NCBI RefSeq assembly: GCF_003691585.1
Contig: NZ_CP033169.1
Span: 1,612,001-1,676,000, forward strand
Origin: Biomaibacter acetigenes
GTDB taxonomy: Bacteria; Bacillota; Thermosediminibacteria; Thermosediminibacterales; Tepidanaerobacteraceae
Length of the DNA stretch: 64,000 bases
Reading direction: 5' to 3'
Shown piece after piece: positions 26,041-36,500 of the stretch; position 1 is the stretch's first letter; the number at the start of each line of letters is the position of its first letter. The notes beneath the pieces are model-generated. The model made no database searches. It saw only the letters and a program-made list of their open reading frames with translations, and was not told the origin of the DNA. A program made the position numbers and the translations under genes.

Positions 26041-27579
26041 TTATCCCTCGGTTTGAACCTTGCGCTGGAATTCAAACCAGATGAACTCCGCAGGGCGTTG
26101 TGTTGCAAGCCCAATCAGACCACGCACGATGCCCTGGTCGATAAACTCTTGCGTGTTTAGTTCCTCGTCGATCTTGACCACAAAAGCATCCTGCGGTTTT
26201 TCTCCCCTGAGGCCTCCCTGCTTCCACACCGTCAGCAGGAATGAAGTAATGCTCCGTGTAAGCCGTTTCCAAAGGCCAGACTCATTGTTCTCGAACTCGG
26301 CAAACTGGGTGCCTTCATATATCGATTTTTCGCAGTAAATAAACGTCCTGCGTTCGTTTATATATGGGAATTCCCTGCTGCTATCCAGCGTCCTGGCACC
26401 GTAGACCCTTATGCCGTAACCTCGCAGGAAGCAGATCGGGTTAATCCGTGCAGGATAGAGCACGTCCCGCACAGCTTTATCGTTTACCAAGTCGGTTTCC
26501 AATCCTATTACTCCGACCAGTCTCCCGTCTTCAATACCTGCCGCCACCTTCCATACACCTTTATCTCCATCGGTACGGGCATATGCCCCAATAATGAAGC
26601 CGGAAGGCGGGACCACCTTCTCCTTGCTCGTTAACGGGTCCATTATCTTTACGTTGGGGTAGTAGATAGCTCCATAGCTGCTATTGAGGCCTGCTGTGGT
26701 CTCAACATAAGTTTTGACCTGATCCGGAGTGTTCCCGAATGGTGGATCGAGCACTACAAAGCAGTCTTTGCGTCCGGCCGCATAATCCAGAGCTGCATTT
26801 TGCACCGCACTTGTTGCCACTCCAGGAATGGCAATAAGTAGACTCTCCTGAACAACGTCCAGCGCATACAGTCCAGTGCGGCCGGCAGGAGAACCGATAT
26901 AGTCGGCATCGACCAGACCAACCAGCCCATCACTACCGTTTGCCAGGCTGAACGTGCCCGCAGCTGGCCGGTCGTTAGGCGCAGTCGTGGCACTGTCCTT
27001 ATCAGTTACCGTGATATATTTGCTCACTCCGTTGATACGGGTTTCAACGTAATCCGGGTCAGTGTCAATCATGGAAAGCTCATCAAATACTTCCCGCACT
27101 ATATCCTGCCCGTCAACAGTCTCCAACACCGTCAGTTTGAATTTATTTGTGGGGTCCTTTGTTGCATCTTCAATTTTAACCTTGAGTCTGTTACCCCATG
27201 TGCCTTCGTTGATCGCATCCACCTGCAATGTATCAACAGGAGTCGTGGCCTTATCTTTCAACGTAATCGTCGCCTTGATTGCGGTGATGGTCTCAGGATC
27301 GCTTGGATCAGTATAATGGGCTGTTCTCACCACATATACCCTTGCCCCTTGCTTGTTCATGAACAGACCATAAGCGGCATAAGCCAGCCATCCATTCGCG
27401 ATAAATCCCCCGAAAGTCTCCTTAAACTGTGTCCATGATGTTATCAATGTTGCTTGACCGATGGGTCCCTTTTCGGCTATACCTATCAAGGCCGCTGTAC
27501 TGGTCGCTGTTCCTGTTATGGTTACCACCTGGGGCTGCGCTTCAGTCACATAATGACCAGGAGAAAGGAATTCAGGCAT
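26041..27579 (-). CDS. Contractile tail sheath protein
   Basis: 512 residues with the sheath signature: SPGHYVTEAQPQ at the start, LIGIAEKGPIG and the C-terminal WGARTLSS-like segment (YGARTLDSSREFPYINERR). It polymerises around the tube and contracts at injection, showing that the phage has a contractile tail. Confidence 0.95.
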   Translation of the reverse strand: MPEFLSPGHYVTEAQPQVVTITGTATSTAALIGIAEKGPIGQATLITSWTQFKETFGGFIANGWLAYAAYGLFMNKQGARVYVVRTAHYTDPSDPETITAIKATITLKDKATTPVDTLQVDAINEGTWGNRLKVKIEDATKDPTNKFKLTVLETVDGQDIVREVFDELSMIDTDPDYVETRINGVSKYITVTDKDSATTAPNDRPAAGTFSLANGSDGLVGLVDADYIGSPAGRTGLYALDVVQESLLIAIPGVATSAVQNAALDYAAGRKDCFVVLDPPFGNTPDQVKTYVETTAGLNSSYGAIYYPNVKIMDPLTSKEKVVPPSGFIIGAYARTDGDKGVWKVAAGIEDGRLVGVIGLETDLVNDKAVRDVLYPARINPICFLRGYGIRVYGARTLDSSREFPYINERRTFIYCEKSIYEGTQFAEFENNESGLWKRLTRSITSFLLTVWKQGGLRGEKPQDAFVVKIDEELNTQEFIDQGIVRGLIGLATQRPAEFIWFEFQRKVQTEG

Positions 27580-27803
27580 TATTTATCACTTCCTTTTTTC
27601 GCTTTGCTTTCAGAACTCTCTTCTTTTATCACTGATATAACTCTCAGGTATCCAGCCGCAATTGCAGCTTTAACCTGCTCGCCTTTTAATATCGCTTCAT
27701 CAACCTCACGTTCCTCTAATGCTTGCAAATGCAGACTTTTCCCTGCCCCTAATTCCAAAGCCAAGGGTGCATTCTGTTTATTTTTGAGCTTAACAGTGCC
27801 CAT
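27579..27803 (-). CDS. Short protein before the sheath gene
   Basis: 74 residues: a small beta-rich segment (MGTVKLKNKQNAPLALELGAG) and a Lys-rich tail. No family recognised. Stop and sheath start share TAATG, so translation is coupled. Confidence 0.65.
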   Translation of the reverse strand: MGTVKLKNKQNAPLALELGAGKSLHLQALEEREVDEAILKGEQVKAAIAAGYLRVISVIKEESSESKAKKGSDK

Positions 27804-27815
27804 TTTATCACCTCT

Positions 27816-28367
27816 CTATTTCTTAAAACTGTAGGCCACATTATCTTCGCCCCCAGTGGTGGGGTTATTAAAAGTCGCTTGGAACTCCTTTGCCAGCTTG
27901 CCGTCATAATATACTCCACTGCTTACCTCAATACCTTCCACCACAAAGCGCCCTGATGCCCGGATCAATTTCCCGCCAGCCCTGTTCGGACTCGATAAAG
28001 GCTCTATAAAGCGCAGCGGATATTCGTATTCGCCAACTGAAAGATATGGGTTTGCTCCAATCCATGCAGTAAGTTTTTCACCAACGCCCAGAACTTCAAG
28101 CGTATTCTCTGCCGTTACTTCAAAGTCAAATTGCAGATCATAAAACCCCGGGGGTGCATATACCCTTACTGTGCCTGCTACCTCATCCTTAACCAGATTT
28201 GGCACATTAGCATCATCAATCCTCGCTTCAGTTATATCCGGCAAAAAAAGAACCAGCACCGGCAACTGGGCTATTTCCAACATGGAGTCATGAGTGCTGG
28301 TTACGGTATTGGGCAACACTTCAGCCTTGAATCTCTGGAGGAGTGTCCGCATCACCGATTCTATCAT
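27816..28367 (-). CDS. Tail terminator/completion-type protein
   Basis: 183 residues, in the position of tail completion proteins between the gp10-like gene and the sheath. It shows the beta-rich pattern VLVLFLPDITEARIDD ... VRVYAPPGFYDLQFDFEVTA. Assignment rests mainly on gene order. Confidence 0.55.
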   Translation of the reverse strand: MIESVMRTLLQRFKAEVLPNTVTSTHDSMLEIAQLPVLVLFLPDITEARIDDANVPNLVKDEVAGTVRVYAPPGFYDLQFDFEVTAENTLEVLGVGEKLTAWIGANPYLSVGEYEYPLRFIEPLSSPNRAGGKLIRASGRFVVEGIEVSSGVYYDGKLAKEFQATFNNPTTGGEDNVAYSFKK

Positions 28368-28936
28368 TTACGACCCGCCCCCATGGTGCCTTGCTGCACC
28401 GTCTTAATGAATAATTCCTGCCAGTTTTCTTTTTCCGCCTCAAAGACGGGCTCAAAGGTAGGCCGCCGTGGAATACGAATGTATTTTGTACTATCTTTAA
28501 GGTGCAGCCCTTGTGAATGAAGATATGCACGCATCTTGGGCGTAACCTTGATGTATAAGTCGCCGCCGTTGCCGTCTCCGAGCTCATGAATTGCTGCAAT
28601 ATTCACCATCTGATGTCCGTCTTTCCCTTTTGCGCTTCGCAGCACGCCTGCGAAAACCGTCGCCCCGTCTATTACCCTGTATGTTATGCTGTTTCGCAGG
28701 TCTCCATGGTTTATTAAGGGCTTCGATGACCCTTTGCGTGCGATGGTGAAAGGATGATTTGGCGCATACTTCTGGCCTCCCGGTGCTCCCTCGGTCATCC
28801 CCTTTTTGAGAGACTTAACCGCCGCCTGCCCTACCCTGTTCAGACCGGTTTTATAGGCTTTTTTGAAATTGTCGTCCAGCTTATCCAGAAATGCCTTACA
28901 CTTTGCCCAGTCGCCTATCAGTTTCGCCTCTATCAT
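28364..28936 (-). CDS. Head-tail joining protein (HK97 gp10 / gpS-like)
   Basis: 190 residues; N-terminal helix pattern NFKKAYKTGLNRVGQAAVKSL and the NHGDLRNSITYRV segment are typical of HK97 gp10-like and phage virion morphogenesis proteins. Overlaps neighbours by 4 bp on both sides. Confidence 0.75.
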   Translation of the reverse strand: MIEAKLIGDWAKCKAFLDKLDDNFKKAYKTGLNRVGQAAVKSLKKGMTEGAPGGQKYAPNHPFTIARKGSSKPLINHGDLRNSITYRVIDGATVFAGVLRSAKGKDGHQMVNIAAIHELGDGNGGDLYIKVTPKMRAYLHSQGLHLKDSTKYIRIPRRPTFEPVFEAEKENWQELFIKTVQQGTMGAGRK

Positions 28937-29307
28937 CCTCGATCGCCTGCCTCGAACAGTATTTTGAGCATTCTCGCACGTCCTCCGTAGTGAACCGCTG
29001 GCCGCTTTTCTGTCACGTAAAGCTCGGTCGATATACCTGCGATACTGATGATTTTATCCCCCTTATTGAGGCCGCCGGGAGGCTCGGCTTCAATCAGCAG
29101 GTAACCTGATGTTTGCGGCGAATCTCCCCCGGGCACCATATTGAGCGCCTCAAAGCGATCATATTTCACCTGGGCTTTAACTGTTACCGGCGTGCTTTCA
29201 TACTTTATTTCTCCAATGGGCTCCCTGAAATCAGGATCAAACTGTGTGGCCGTTCGGTCAACCCGACAAATAGCCACTTCTACCGGGTGAATAAGTTTTG
29301 GTCTCAT
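28933..29307 (-). CDS. Head closure-type protein
   Basis: 124 residues, beta-rich, located between the connector and the gp10-like gene where head closure (stopper) proteins lie. The sequence itself (KLIHPVEVAICRVDR, then YLLIEAEPPGGLNKGDKI) is only weakly recognisable. Confidence 0.55.
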   Translation of the reverse strand: MRPKLIHPVEVAICRVDRTATQFDPDFREPIGEIKYESTPVTVKAQVKYDRFEALNMVPGGDSPQTSGYLLIEAEPPGGLNKGDKIISIAGISTELYVTEKRPAVHYGGRARMLKILFEAGDRG

Positions 29308-29308
29308 T

Positions 29309-29932
29309 TTAAACCCCTCCGATGACTATCGGAGCCCGAAAAAGAGCCAGCACGCCGTCAATATCCGGGTCGCCAGTCAAGTCAAGGGTAGATGCCAGCC
29401 GCTCCAGGGTGTATGAATGGCCGTCGGTGTTCTCGCTCACAATCCTGGCCCTCTTGCGCTCTTCCTGCCCCTCTGCATCGCCCAACAAGGGCAATTCCCG
29501 GATGACCAGCCTCTTGGCAATCTGCTTGATCATGGCTGGAGTTAAATATTGCTCTCCCACTTTGTCCACGAAGCCCCAGGTGCCCTCGATAGAGACATTC
29601 TGTCGTCCCTTCGGCCATCGTGTCTCCCTGTAAAACTTGGGGTTGCGGCGGTCATCGGGGAAGAACCGGTTATAAACCTTATAGTCAGTGATGGCCTGGC
29701 CGTCTACCGTTACACTTACGACCTCAATGGGAAACACCGGTAGGAGAAGCGTTTCGCTACCGTTTCCATCGAGAGTGATGGTCATGGCCCGGGGTTCAAA
29801 CCACTGTCTCGTCACTCCATCTATATAAGCGGTCGCAAGTGCAATTAGGTTTGTAAGCCTGACGTCTGTAGCCTGCTCTGCTGTTATCCCCTCATCGCGG
29901 ATATCCTGAATCGTACAATATGCCAAGGCCAT
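29309..29932 (-). CDS. Head-tail connector (adaptor) protein
   Basis: 207 residues. Start YCTIQDIRDEGI and the segment IALATAYIDGVTRQWFEPR match phage gp6/gp15-like DNA-packaging adaptors. Start taken as the ATG after the GTG, next to AGGTAGGTG. Confidence 0.75.
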   Translation of the reverse strand: MALAYCTIQDIRDEGITAEQATDVRLTNLIALATAYIDGVTRQWFEPRAMTITLDGNGSETLLLPVFPIEVVSVTVDGQAITDYKVYNRFFPDDRRNPKFYRETRWPKGRQNVSIEGTWGFVDKVGEQYLTPAMIKQIAKRLVIRELPLLGDAEGQEERKRARIVSENTDGHSYTLERLASTLDLTGDPDIDGVLALFRAPIVIGGV

Positions 29933-29935
29933 CAC

Positions 29936-30163
29936 CTACCTGTGAATAAGTTTCTTCAGTGCCCTTATCTCTGCGTCATATTTGCGAAAATCAGAGTTTG
30001 CAAACTCAAGCATCAATTGTTCCGCAACATCGATGCTGTCGTCAAAATAAAAGACCGCCTTCCTGGGGTTGGAGCGGTCTACTTTTACTAACTCTAATCC
30101 CCGCAACTTCAGATATCCGGCAAGAGCAAGGTCCGAAGTTGCAAACTCTTTAATCTGCCCCAT
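29936..30163 (-). CDS. DUF5659-like small phage protein
   Basis: 75 residues; SDLALAGYLKLRGLELVKVDR and KAVFYFDDS are like a small phage domain of unknown function (DUF5659, from memory). Lies in the head-gene cluster. Confidence 0.6.
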   Translation of the reverse strand: MGQIKEFATSDLALAGYLKLRGLELVKVDRSNPRKAVFYFDDSIDVAEQLMLEFANSDFRKYDAEIRALKKLIHR

Positions 30164-30174
30164 GTTCCTCCTCC

Positions 30175-30384
30175 TTAGCCAGTATAGTTATCCGACTTGA
30201 TAGTCTTGAGGGTTACGGTGGTCGTAGTGACCGCAGTACTATCAGTGCCAGCGGTAACTCCTCCGTGAGTGTGAGTTTGCATGGCGTTCTTCAACGCCTC
30301 CAGGTCGGCCGCCATATCGTTCAAGATTTGCCAGAGTTTTTCCTGTTGGGCTCCGGCGTCCCCGATGTTATATGGGATTTTCAC
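30175..30384 (-). CDS. Small protein of the head cluster
   Basis: 69 residues: an N-terminal helix (AQQEKLWQILNDMAADLEALKNAMQ) and a Thr-rich beta tail with HTHGG. Possibly a head decoration or fibre-like protein; family unknown. Confidence 0.6.
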   Translation of the reverse strand: MKIPYNIGDAGAQQEKLWQILNDMAADLEALKNAMQTHTHGGVTAGTDSTAVTTTTVTLKTIKSDNYTG

Positions 30385-30593
30385 CGCTTATCACCCGCCG
30401 TTTCAAACAGTCCGGATGCAAGCAGTCTTTTAGCCATTTCCTGGTCCTCAACTTGCTGCGGAACATTTTTAACGAACTTCTTCCCGCCGGATACTAGAGT
30501 GGCCGCCCCCTTTAATACCAGCACGGTCACTTTTTTATCCTGCTCAACTTTCCCTTCGGTTTCTAACTGGACATCATTCTTCTTTTCAGCCAT
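30381..30593 (-). CDS. Small protein following the capsid gene
   Basis: 70 residues, with a beta-rich middle (KVTVLVLKGAATLVSGGKKF) and a short helix. Similar small genes follow major capsid genes in many phages. No family recognised. Confidence 0.6.
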   Translation of the reverse strand: MAEKKNDVQLETEGKVEQDKKVTVLVLKGAATLVSGGKKFVKNVPQQVEDQEMAKRLLASGLFETAGDKR

Positions 30594-30610
30594 CGTTAAT
30601 CACCTTCCGC

Positions 30611-31525
30611 TTATGCTACGTTGTATCCTATGACAAGAGCATCATCAAGTACGATCTGTGCTGCATCAACCCGGCTGGTCATGGTGTACTCAATGATTCT
30701 CTTCCTGGGCTGGCGTACACGCTCACTGGTGAAATCACGCTGGATGCCGGTAGCCAGGTTTTTCCGCAAGGTGAGAATGAGCACATCGTCAGGAATAAAG
30801 TCTACCGGAAATATGGTTACACCTTTATACTGCGGTAAATTTCCCGTCTGCAGCAGTTCATCCGCCCAGGCTGTCTGGCGGGTAGTCAGCTGCTCAATAT
30901 AGGCCTCTGCTACAGTAGGAGAAACATAGAACCTCAACTCGGCTTTATTGGCTTTGTATTTGTTTGGCAGCATGTTCAGCATGCCAGGAAATACCACGCC
31001 TTTGTAATCGGTGCTGGCATTGGTGTCAAATTTGTGAGTAGCGGTGCTGGTTTTTGCCAGTTTGATGATACCGTCATCAATCTGAACAAAGGCATCGGCG
31101 GAAGCGGTATCGCCATTCCAGGCCAGATCGGTCAGGTCATTGGCAAACTGCTGGGCCAGCATGCGGGCAATATGATCCTCGGCCCCTGCCCGTTCGATGT
31201 TATCTTCAAGGAAGGTTATGGAAATATCAGCAGGCAAAATAACCTCAACGGAATTAAGCTGCTTCTTGCTGGTCTGGATGCCTGCGGTTTCTGTAGGCTC
31301 GGTAGCTTCCACACCTTTGCGGATAATCCGGTTTGCCACGCCGATAAAGTCTAAGTCCATCGTCGGACCGTTCATCCTCTCGGTCCTGATATCTTTCAGA
31401 AATGCGGACTGGTCTACAATATAATCGATGAATTTGTTTGCCTGCTCCGGATTTAATCTACCTCCGGTAGCCAAATCTGCGGAAGTTATGGCCGCTTTAG
31501 CAATGAGAGTTCTGTTAGAAATCAT
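30611..31525 (-). CDS. Major capsid protein
   Basis: 304 residues. Features of HK97-fold capsids of P2/Mu-like type: FIDYIVDQSAFLKDIRTERM near the N-terminus, LAQQFANDLTDLAWNGD, and a C-terminal ALVIGYNVA. Very strong GAAGGAGGT site. It follows scaffold and protease genes. Confidence 0.9.
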   Translation of the reverse strand: MISNRTLIAKAAITSADLATGGRLNPEQANKFIDYIVDQSAFLKDIRTERMNGPTMDLDFIGVANRIIRKGVEATEPTETAGIQTSKKQLNSVEVILPADISITFLEDNIERAGAEDHIARMLAQQFANDLTDLAWNGDTASADAFVQIDDGIIKLAKTSTATHKFDTNASTDYKGVVFPGMLNMLPNKYKANKAELRFYVSPTVAEAYIEQLTTRQTAWADELLQTGNLPQYKGVTIFPVDFIPDDVLILTLRKNLATGIQRDFTSERVRQPRKRIIEYTMTSRVDAAQIVLDDALVIGYNVA

Positions 31526-31546
31526 TTTGTGTACCTCCTTCTTTCT

Positions 31547-32410
31547 TCAGCTTAAAAATGCTCCGCCCCAGAAGTCGGACTTTTCTACGGGTTCTTTGCC
31601 CTCTGGGATTTTGTTTGAAATGCCTCTTGCTTTCTCTACCACTTCCAGGCGATCTTCCAGAGGCTTGACAGCTTTAGATACAGTTTCCTTGATGATGTTC
31701 TGAAGTTCTTCTTTCCCCTGGGCTGTATCGCCAGCCTGGTTGCCGTCTGCCTGCTTTTCCAACTTCTCTAACCTCTCACTAATCGGTTTAGTGGCCTCGT
31801 TCACCGCTTCGGCCACCATTTTGCTCAGTTCTTCTTTTGTCACTTGGGTCCCCTCCTCGTCTTGATTATCAGCTTCTGCCTCACTTATTATCTGCGCAAG
31901 CAGGTTGTGAGCATCTTTTAATGCCTTTAACCTGGCCGCACTAATCTTGCGACCCGCTTTCACAAAGTTTTCCTTCTGATACAGCTCTAATGCTTTTGTA
32001 ATGCCAATTTGGTTTAATGTCCCAAGCAGATAAGCCTTGAATTCCTCTACAGCTGCATTTATCCTGGCAGATTTATCTGCTGCATCGCTTGCAATGATTG
32101 TCCTGATAACATCCCGTAGAGTCGAAAAAGACTGCCATACCATGTCGTCCGTGGCTTCTATTTGCATAGCCTGAGTAAACGTAGGGATTTGTACTCCCTG
32201 CGACTCGTCTTGCTTCTTGGGTCGGAAAAATTCCTTTAGGACCTGGAACAGCCCTTTATACTGCTGTTCTTCCGGCTCCTGTGTTTGCACTTCTTCGGGA
32301 TAGTCAGCAGATTTAAATATCTTGAACTGCCTGCGATTTGCACCTTTATCCACCAGGCTCACCATCTGGACATCGACATTCCTGAGCTCGCCGGGTATGG
32401 GTTTATCCAT
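31547..32410 (-). CDS. Capsid scaffold-like protein
   Basis: 287 residues, highly charged with long predicted coiled coils (KPISERLEKLEKQAD, KPLEDRLEVVEKARG) and an N-terminal VQMVSLVDKGANRRQF segment shared with XkdF-type proteins. Located between the protease and capsid genes, so it is probably the scaffold cleaved during maturation. Confidence 0.75.
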   Translation of the reverse strand: MDKPIPGELRNVDVQMVSLVDKGANRRQFKIFKSADYPEEVQTQEPEEQQYKGLFQVLKEFFRPKKQDESQGVQIPTFTQAMQIEATDDMVWQSFSTLRDVIRTIIASDAADKSARINAAVEEFKAYLLGTLNQIGITKALELYQKENFVKAGRKISAARLKALKDAHNLLAQIISEAEADNQDEEGTQVTKEELSKMVAEAVNEATKPISERLEKLEKQADGNQAGDTAQGKEELQNIIKETVSKAVKPLEDRLEVVEKARGISNKIPEGKEPVEKSDFWGGAFLS

Positions 32411-32412
32411 CC

Positions 32413-33111
32413 TTACTCACCTCCCTTCTCAGGGATTAACTCTGATACACCAGCCATAGAATAGCCGGTTATCTCGCCTTTGAGAATGGCCTGCCAGGTT
32501 TCTTCTTTGAGAATCTTTGTGGCAAGAACCCAGGCTCCCGGAGTAAAATCAGGGTCACCGGGTCGTGCAATGAAGCTTTCTACCACAACCCCCTCATCCG
32601 GCTCCCAGTCGTGCTGCTTGTCAATCTGGGTAAGCCGCAGGTTCTCCATGAACCGGTGGGCCATCTTTTCGATTTCCTCTGCTGAAGCCCATTGTCCCTG
32701 GGTATCTTTTTCGTTTGGAACATAAACTTCTCCGTATACTATACGCTTATGAAAGTCCGCTTTTTTGAATGCGACTTCTTTTTTGACTTCGCTTACTTCA
32801 CCGATCCCCAGCCGCTTGGCATGGGCCTGCAGGTGGGCCAAGGCCTTTTTTCGCAGTTCCTCTGCCGTGATACTATCGGTAATCGGCTGTACCTGATTTG
32901 CTCTGGCCAGCGCATTTCTCAGATGCGGCAGGTCTACTGTGCTGTCATCGTTGGGGTCTGTTACACTTTTATTATGGTGCGGCAGATGCCTGGCCCGCTT
33001 ATCCTGAGTAGTCCCTTTGGTATAGGCCGGTTCTATTACCGCAAAAGCCGCATCCGGGAGACTGTTAATAAAGGCTGTTGTCCACTGTGCTTTGGTTATC
33101 TCTTCCAGCAT
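32413..33111 (-). CDS. XkdF-type prohead protease-like protein
   Basis: 232 residues. The N-terminal part carries a LPDAAFAVIEP ... RHLPHHNKS segment, and the C-terminal part is the XkdF domain (IVYGEVYVPNEKDTQGQWAS, VESFIARPGD, GAWVLATKI ... GYSMAGVSEL), a putative phage serine protease. Start ATG at 33111 after GAGGTGATAAAG. Confidence 0.85.
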   Translation of the reverse strand: MLEEITKAQWTTAFINSLPDAAFAVIEPAYTKGTTQDKRARHLPHHNKSVTDPNDDSTVDLPHLRNALARANQVQPITDSITAEELRKKALAHLQAHAKRLGIGEVSEVKKEVAFKKADFHKRIVYGEVYVPNEKDTQGQWASAEEIEKMAHRFMENLRLTQIDKQHDWEPDEGVVVESFIARPGDPDFTPGAWVLATKILKEETWQAILKGEITGYSMAGVSELIPEKGGE

Positions 33112-33138
33112 CTTTATCACCTCATTTTTTTAAAACTA

Positions 33139-33170
33139 AAAGGACCGGATCGATATTGATCCAGCCCTTT
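33139..33170 (-). terminator. Terminator-like hairpin after the MuF partner gene
   Basis: Minus-strand stem of 13 pairs including two G-U (33158-33170 with 33139-33151, six-base loop), followed by a T-rich tract. It lies between the MuF/partner pair and the protease gene and could reduce or separate transcription there. Confidence 0.55.
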
Positions 33171-33184
33171 CTTTTTCCGGCTGA

Positions 33185-33550
33185 TTAATAATGAGACCCA
33201 CGCCACCCAAACTGGCGGCGGTAGAATTCATAGAGTTCTTCTGTAGAGCTAAATTCCGGGACCTCTCCTTCTATATATGGCCTTACTTTCTTGTTGTATT
33301 CGTCTAATGTAAGAGCCTTGAATTCAATCAGGCCATAATCCTTTACCCCTGAAAATGTCTTTTCTATACGGTGCCATATAAATCCGTCTTTAGTTTCTCT
33401 TACCAGCTTTCCAAAAAACTGATGCCCCCTGTTCGTATCGTGAAAGCCTACCCAGTCGTCATGCACTTCTACATCCAATCCAAGAATTAACGGTGGATTG
33501 GGCCCAAATGAGTTATCTTTTACTTTGTATAAAATTTTACTGTCAATCAT
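33185..33550 (-). CDS. Candidate immunity/partner protein of the MuF polyprotein
   Basis: 121 residues, soluble and acidic-aromatic (VEVHDDWVGFHD, GFIWHRIEKTF, ELYEFYRRQFGW). No family recognised. It starts in a 4-bp ATGA overlap with the stop of the MuF gene and is not a usual head gene, which is the standard position of an immunity gene behind a polymorphic toxin. The immunity role is inference. Confidence 0.6.
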   Translation of the reverse strand: MIDSKILYKVKDNSFGPNPPLILGLDVEVHDDWVGFHDTNRGHQFFGKLVRETKDGFIWHRIEKTFSGVKDYGLIEFKALTLDEYNKKVRPYIEGEVPEFSSTEELYEFYRRQFGWRGSHY

Positions 33551-36500
33551 ATTATCTCCTGCTTTATAACAAAATTTTCTACTTTTTTACCATTTATTTC
33601 AGTTATGCCTGCCTTCTTAAATTCTTCTATTAAATTCGTACGTAACTTATCATCATCGCAAGATATACATGTAATACTTTCTTTACGGATTCCCTTTCTG
33701 AACATAACCTCGTTCGATATTGTGTAGTGATTGTTCAAACTCGATATAAATTCTTTTGCCGACATTCTCTTATCGAAATCTCTGTCTTTGCCAGTGCCTC
33801 CAAAGTTATCATGATCATACGCATACCAGTCTGTTCGCTCTAATTCCTTGATGTCTACATGTATCCTATAACCAGCTCCTTTGTAATGAGCTTTAAATGA
33901 ACAATATCCTCTAGCATTCTTTGGTACAAGTCTTACAAAAGCGCTGTCTGCGCCTCCCGACATTATGTCTTCGGTCGGGCTGGCTCCACCTTTCAAAATA
34001 CCGTTGTGATACCGTTGCAGTGTTGACATCATCCCTGGACTATCAGGTGAAAATATTTCCACTACAGTTTTTGGGCTATTTCCTATTCCGGCGAATAAAT
34101 AATCTGCTCCAGCTTTTTTGTATTCCTTACTGATTCCTTCCTCTACGAATGTTTTATATCCTGGCCAGACCTCCTTTTCCACCAGCTTATCAGCCCTGGC
34201 CGGGTCTATACCTTTGCTTTTTAACAGCTGTTCCATCTGTTTTGTTGTGCGTTTCTCCAGGGGAATATTATACTCTTCTCTCGGTGCGTGCTGCCAGGCT
34301 AAACGCGATAACCGCAGCAGTCGTTCATCCTCTGGTGTAGGATCGGCTATTGCCGCTTCCAGCTTCAGCTTTTTCATGATTTCTTGTGCCTTTTTAGCGG
34401 CTTTGACTCCGTCCGCATCGTATACCCTGACTTCAAGCTGACCCATTAATGCTCGTTCACGTGCGGTTCCTGCAAAATATACTGTCGCATCCTGATCGCT
34501 ATAATACCATGCTCTCCCAACATTCACACCTTTGCCGCGGCTCATTCGGTAGACGCCGCGCTTATGCTCTAACCGGCCAGGCTGGAATATGAAATCTCCG
34601 TGGCCTGCTCCAATCTCTCGCAATGCTTTTTCTATATCTCCATGATAATCCTGAGGAATCTTCATTGTCAACTGAAATCCCGGCCTGCCGTCATCCTCGA
34701 TCCTTCGAATAGTGATAACCTGTCCCTCGATTTTTTTCCCGTCTTTTCGCACAGCGACTCCTAGCGGTGTTTTCGGCACTTGCTCAAAATCCTGCATTAT
34801 GTCAGCATTTTTAGGCGGCTTCAGTTTTGGTAGAGGGGGTGTTTTTCTTGCCGCCTCTATCTTCGCCCGGGCCCGCTCCTTGACAGCTATGCTGATTTTT
34901 TCGGCTTTGTCCGGATCTGCTAGAGCTTCCACCAGCTCGTCTTTAGTCATGTTCTGGAAGTATTTTATCTTTTTAGCTTTTGCCATATCTTTGAGAGCCT
35001 TTGTGTTTAGCTGGCTCAGTTCTTCTTTTGTCATTACTTGCGCTGCCAGAGGTGCTTTTGCCATCTCTGTCCCTGTCATCTCGTCTGCAAACTTAAAAAC
35101 ACCCTTGAATTTCGGGTCCCTGGCTTTGAGCAGTTCGGTATAGAATTGCCGGAACTGCTCCCTGACTTCATGCTTTCTCTTGACAGCAGTGGCTAGGAAT
35201 GTATCTGTCTTTCCTCCCTTGCCGTACAGTGCCTCCGCATATGGTCGCAGGATATTTTTGTATTCTTCGTCCGGGATGGCTTCAAGTCTCTGCAGGGTCG
35301 GGAGGATTGTCTGCAGATCCAAGTCAATGTCTTTATCTGAAAAAGCCCTATAGATGATGTTATAAATCGGCTCTTGTTCTCCGTATTTTGAATTTGGATG
35401 ATAGCTGAGGTTCATTTTCCACGATTTTGGATCATTTATGTATCTAAATGCCTGTTCCTTATCTACTCCCAAAATCTTCCCATCAGCTAACTGTATAAAA
35501 TTGCCCCCATGGGAATCAAAGTTTCCTATCACCCAGTCCAGGACGTGCTCCCGCTGAATCTGTTTCCATTGTTCCGGTGTTAGGTCCTTCCAGTTTATCT
35601 TTTTCAGATCACCTTCAACATTTGAATATAATTTTTGTAATGTCCCGATCCGGCCTTTTTTGTCCGTAACTACTTTAATTTCTATAAAATCTCCTGGCTC
35701 GTATATTTTGCTGGCTATCTGCGATGCAGCTTCCTGGACATATGCCCGGAACGGCTCAGGTTTGCCTGATTTTGATTGTGCGGGCTTAAAAATATACTGG
35801 CCCCCTTTTGAGTCAATATATATGTGTTTCTCTCCTGCGCCTCCTAAAAAACCACCTGACCCTGCATACTCCAGATTCTCCATTGGGGGTATTTCACTCT
35901 TGGCTTTGACCGGTTCATACTTGATATCCAGAGGTTCATGGCTTACGGTTATATCACTAAAAGTCGAAACAATATAGGTGCACCGGCAGTGGTAGTGATA
36001 CGGTGGCAGAGCCAGCCCTTTTTGAACAGCTCCTTTTGTATCAAGGTTTTTTACCTCGTCAAATGGTAACCAAGGATGAATCTTCTTAATGTCCTCAGGA
36101 TTCTTGGCGTTCAGTACCGCATCCCGGAGTTGCACAGCATGTTCTATCTTGAATGTGTGTTTTGCCATTGTCATGCACACCGGACAGGTCCTTTCATCCC
36201 CTACCGGCAGTATTTCATATGTCTCCACCTGGGCCTCGATCATGCTTTGCACTCCGCCGAAGTTTCTGGCCCTGTCAACGGTTGTGGCCGCCAGCCCCCT
36301 CCAGTATGCATCGCTTTTGGCGAATTTGTCCCCCAGAAGAGCTTTGAGCTGCCTGCCGACTTCTTCCCGTCCGAGACCCTGCTCTAAAGCTAGATGCCTC
36401 ACTTCTTCTGCTATGGTTTTCCCAAGCTGTGCGTCATAGTAGTCCCCAATCCAAAATACCGTATGGTCGGCTAACCATTGTCTTGCCTGCTCGTCAATGA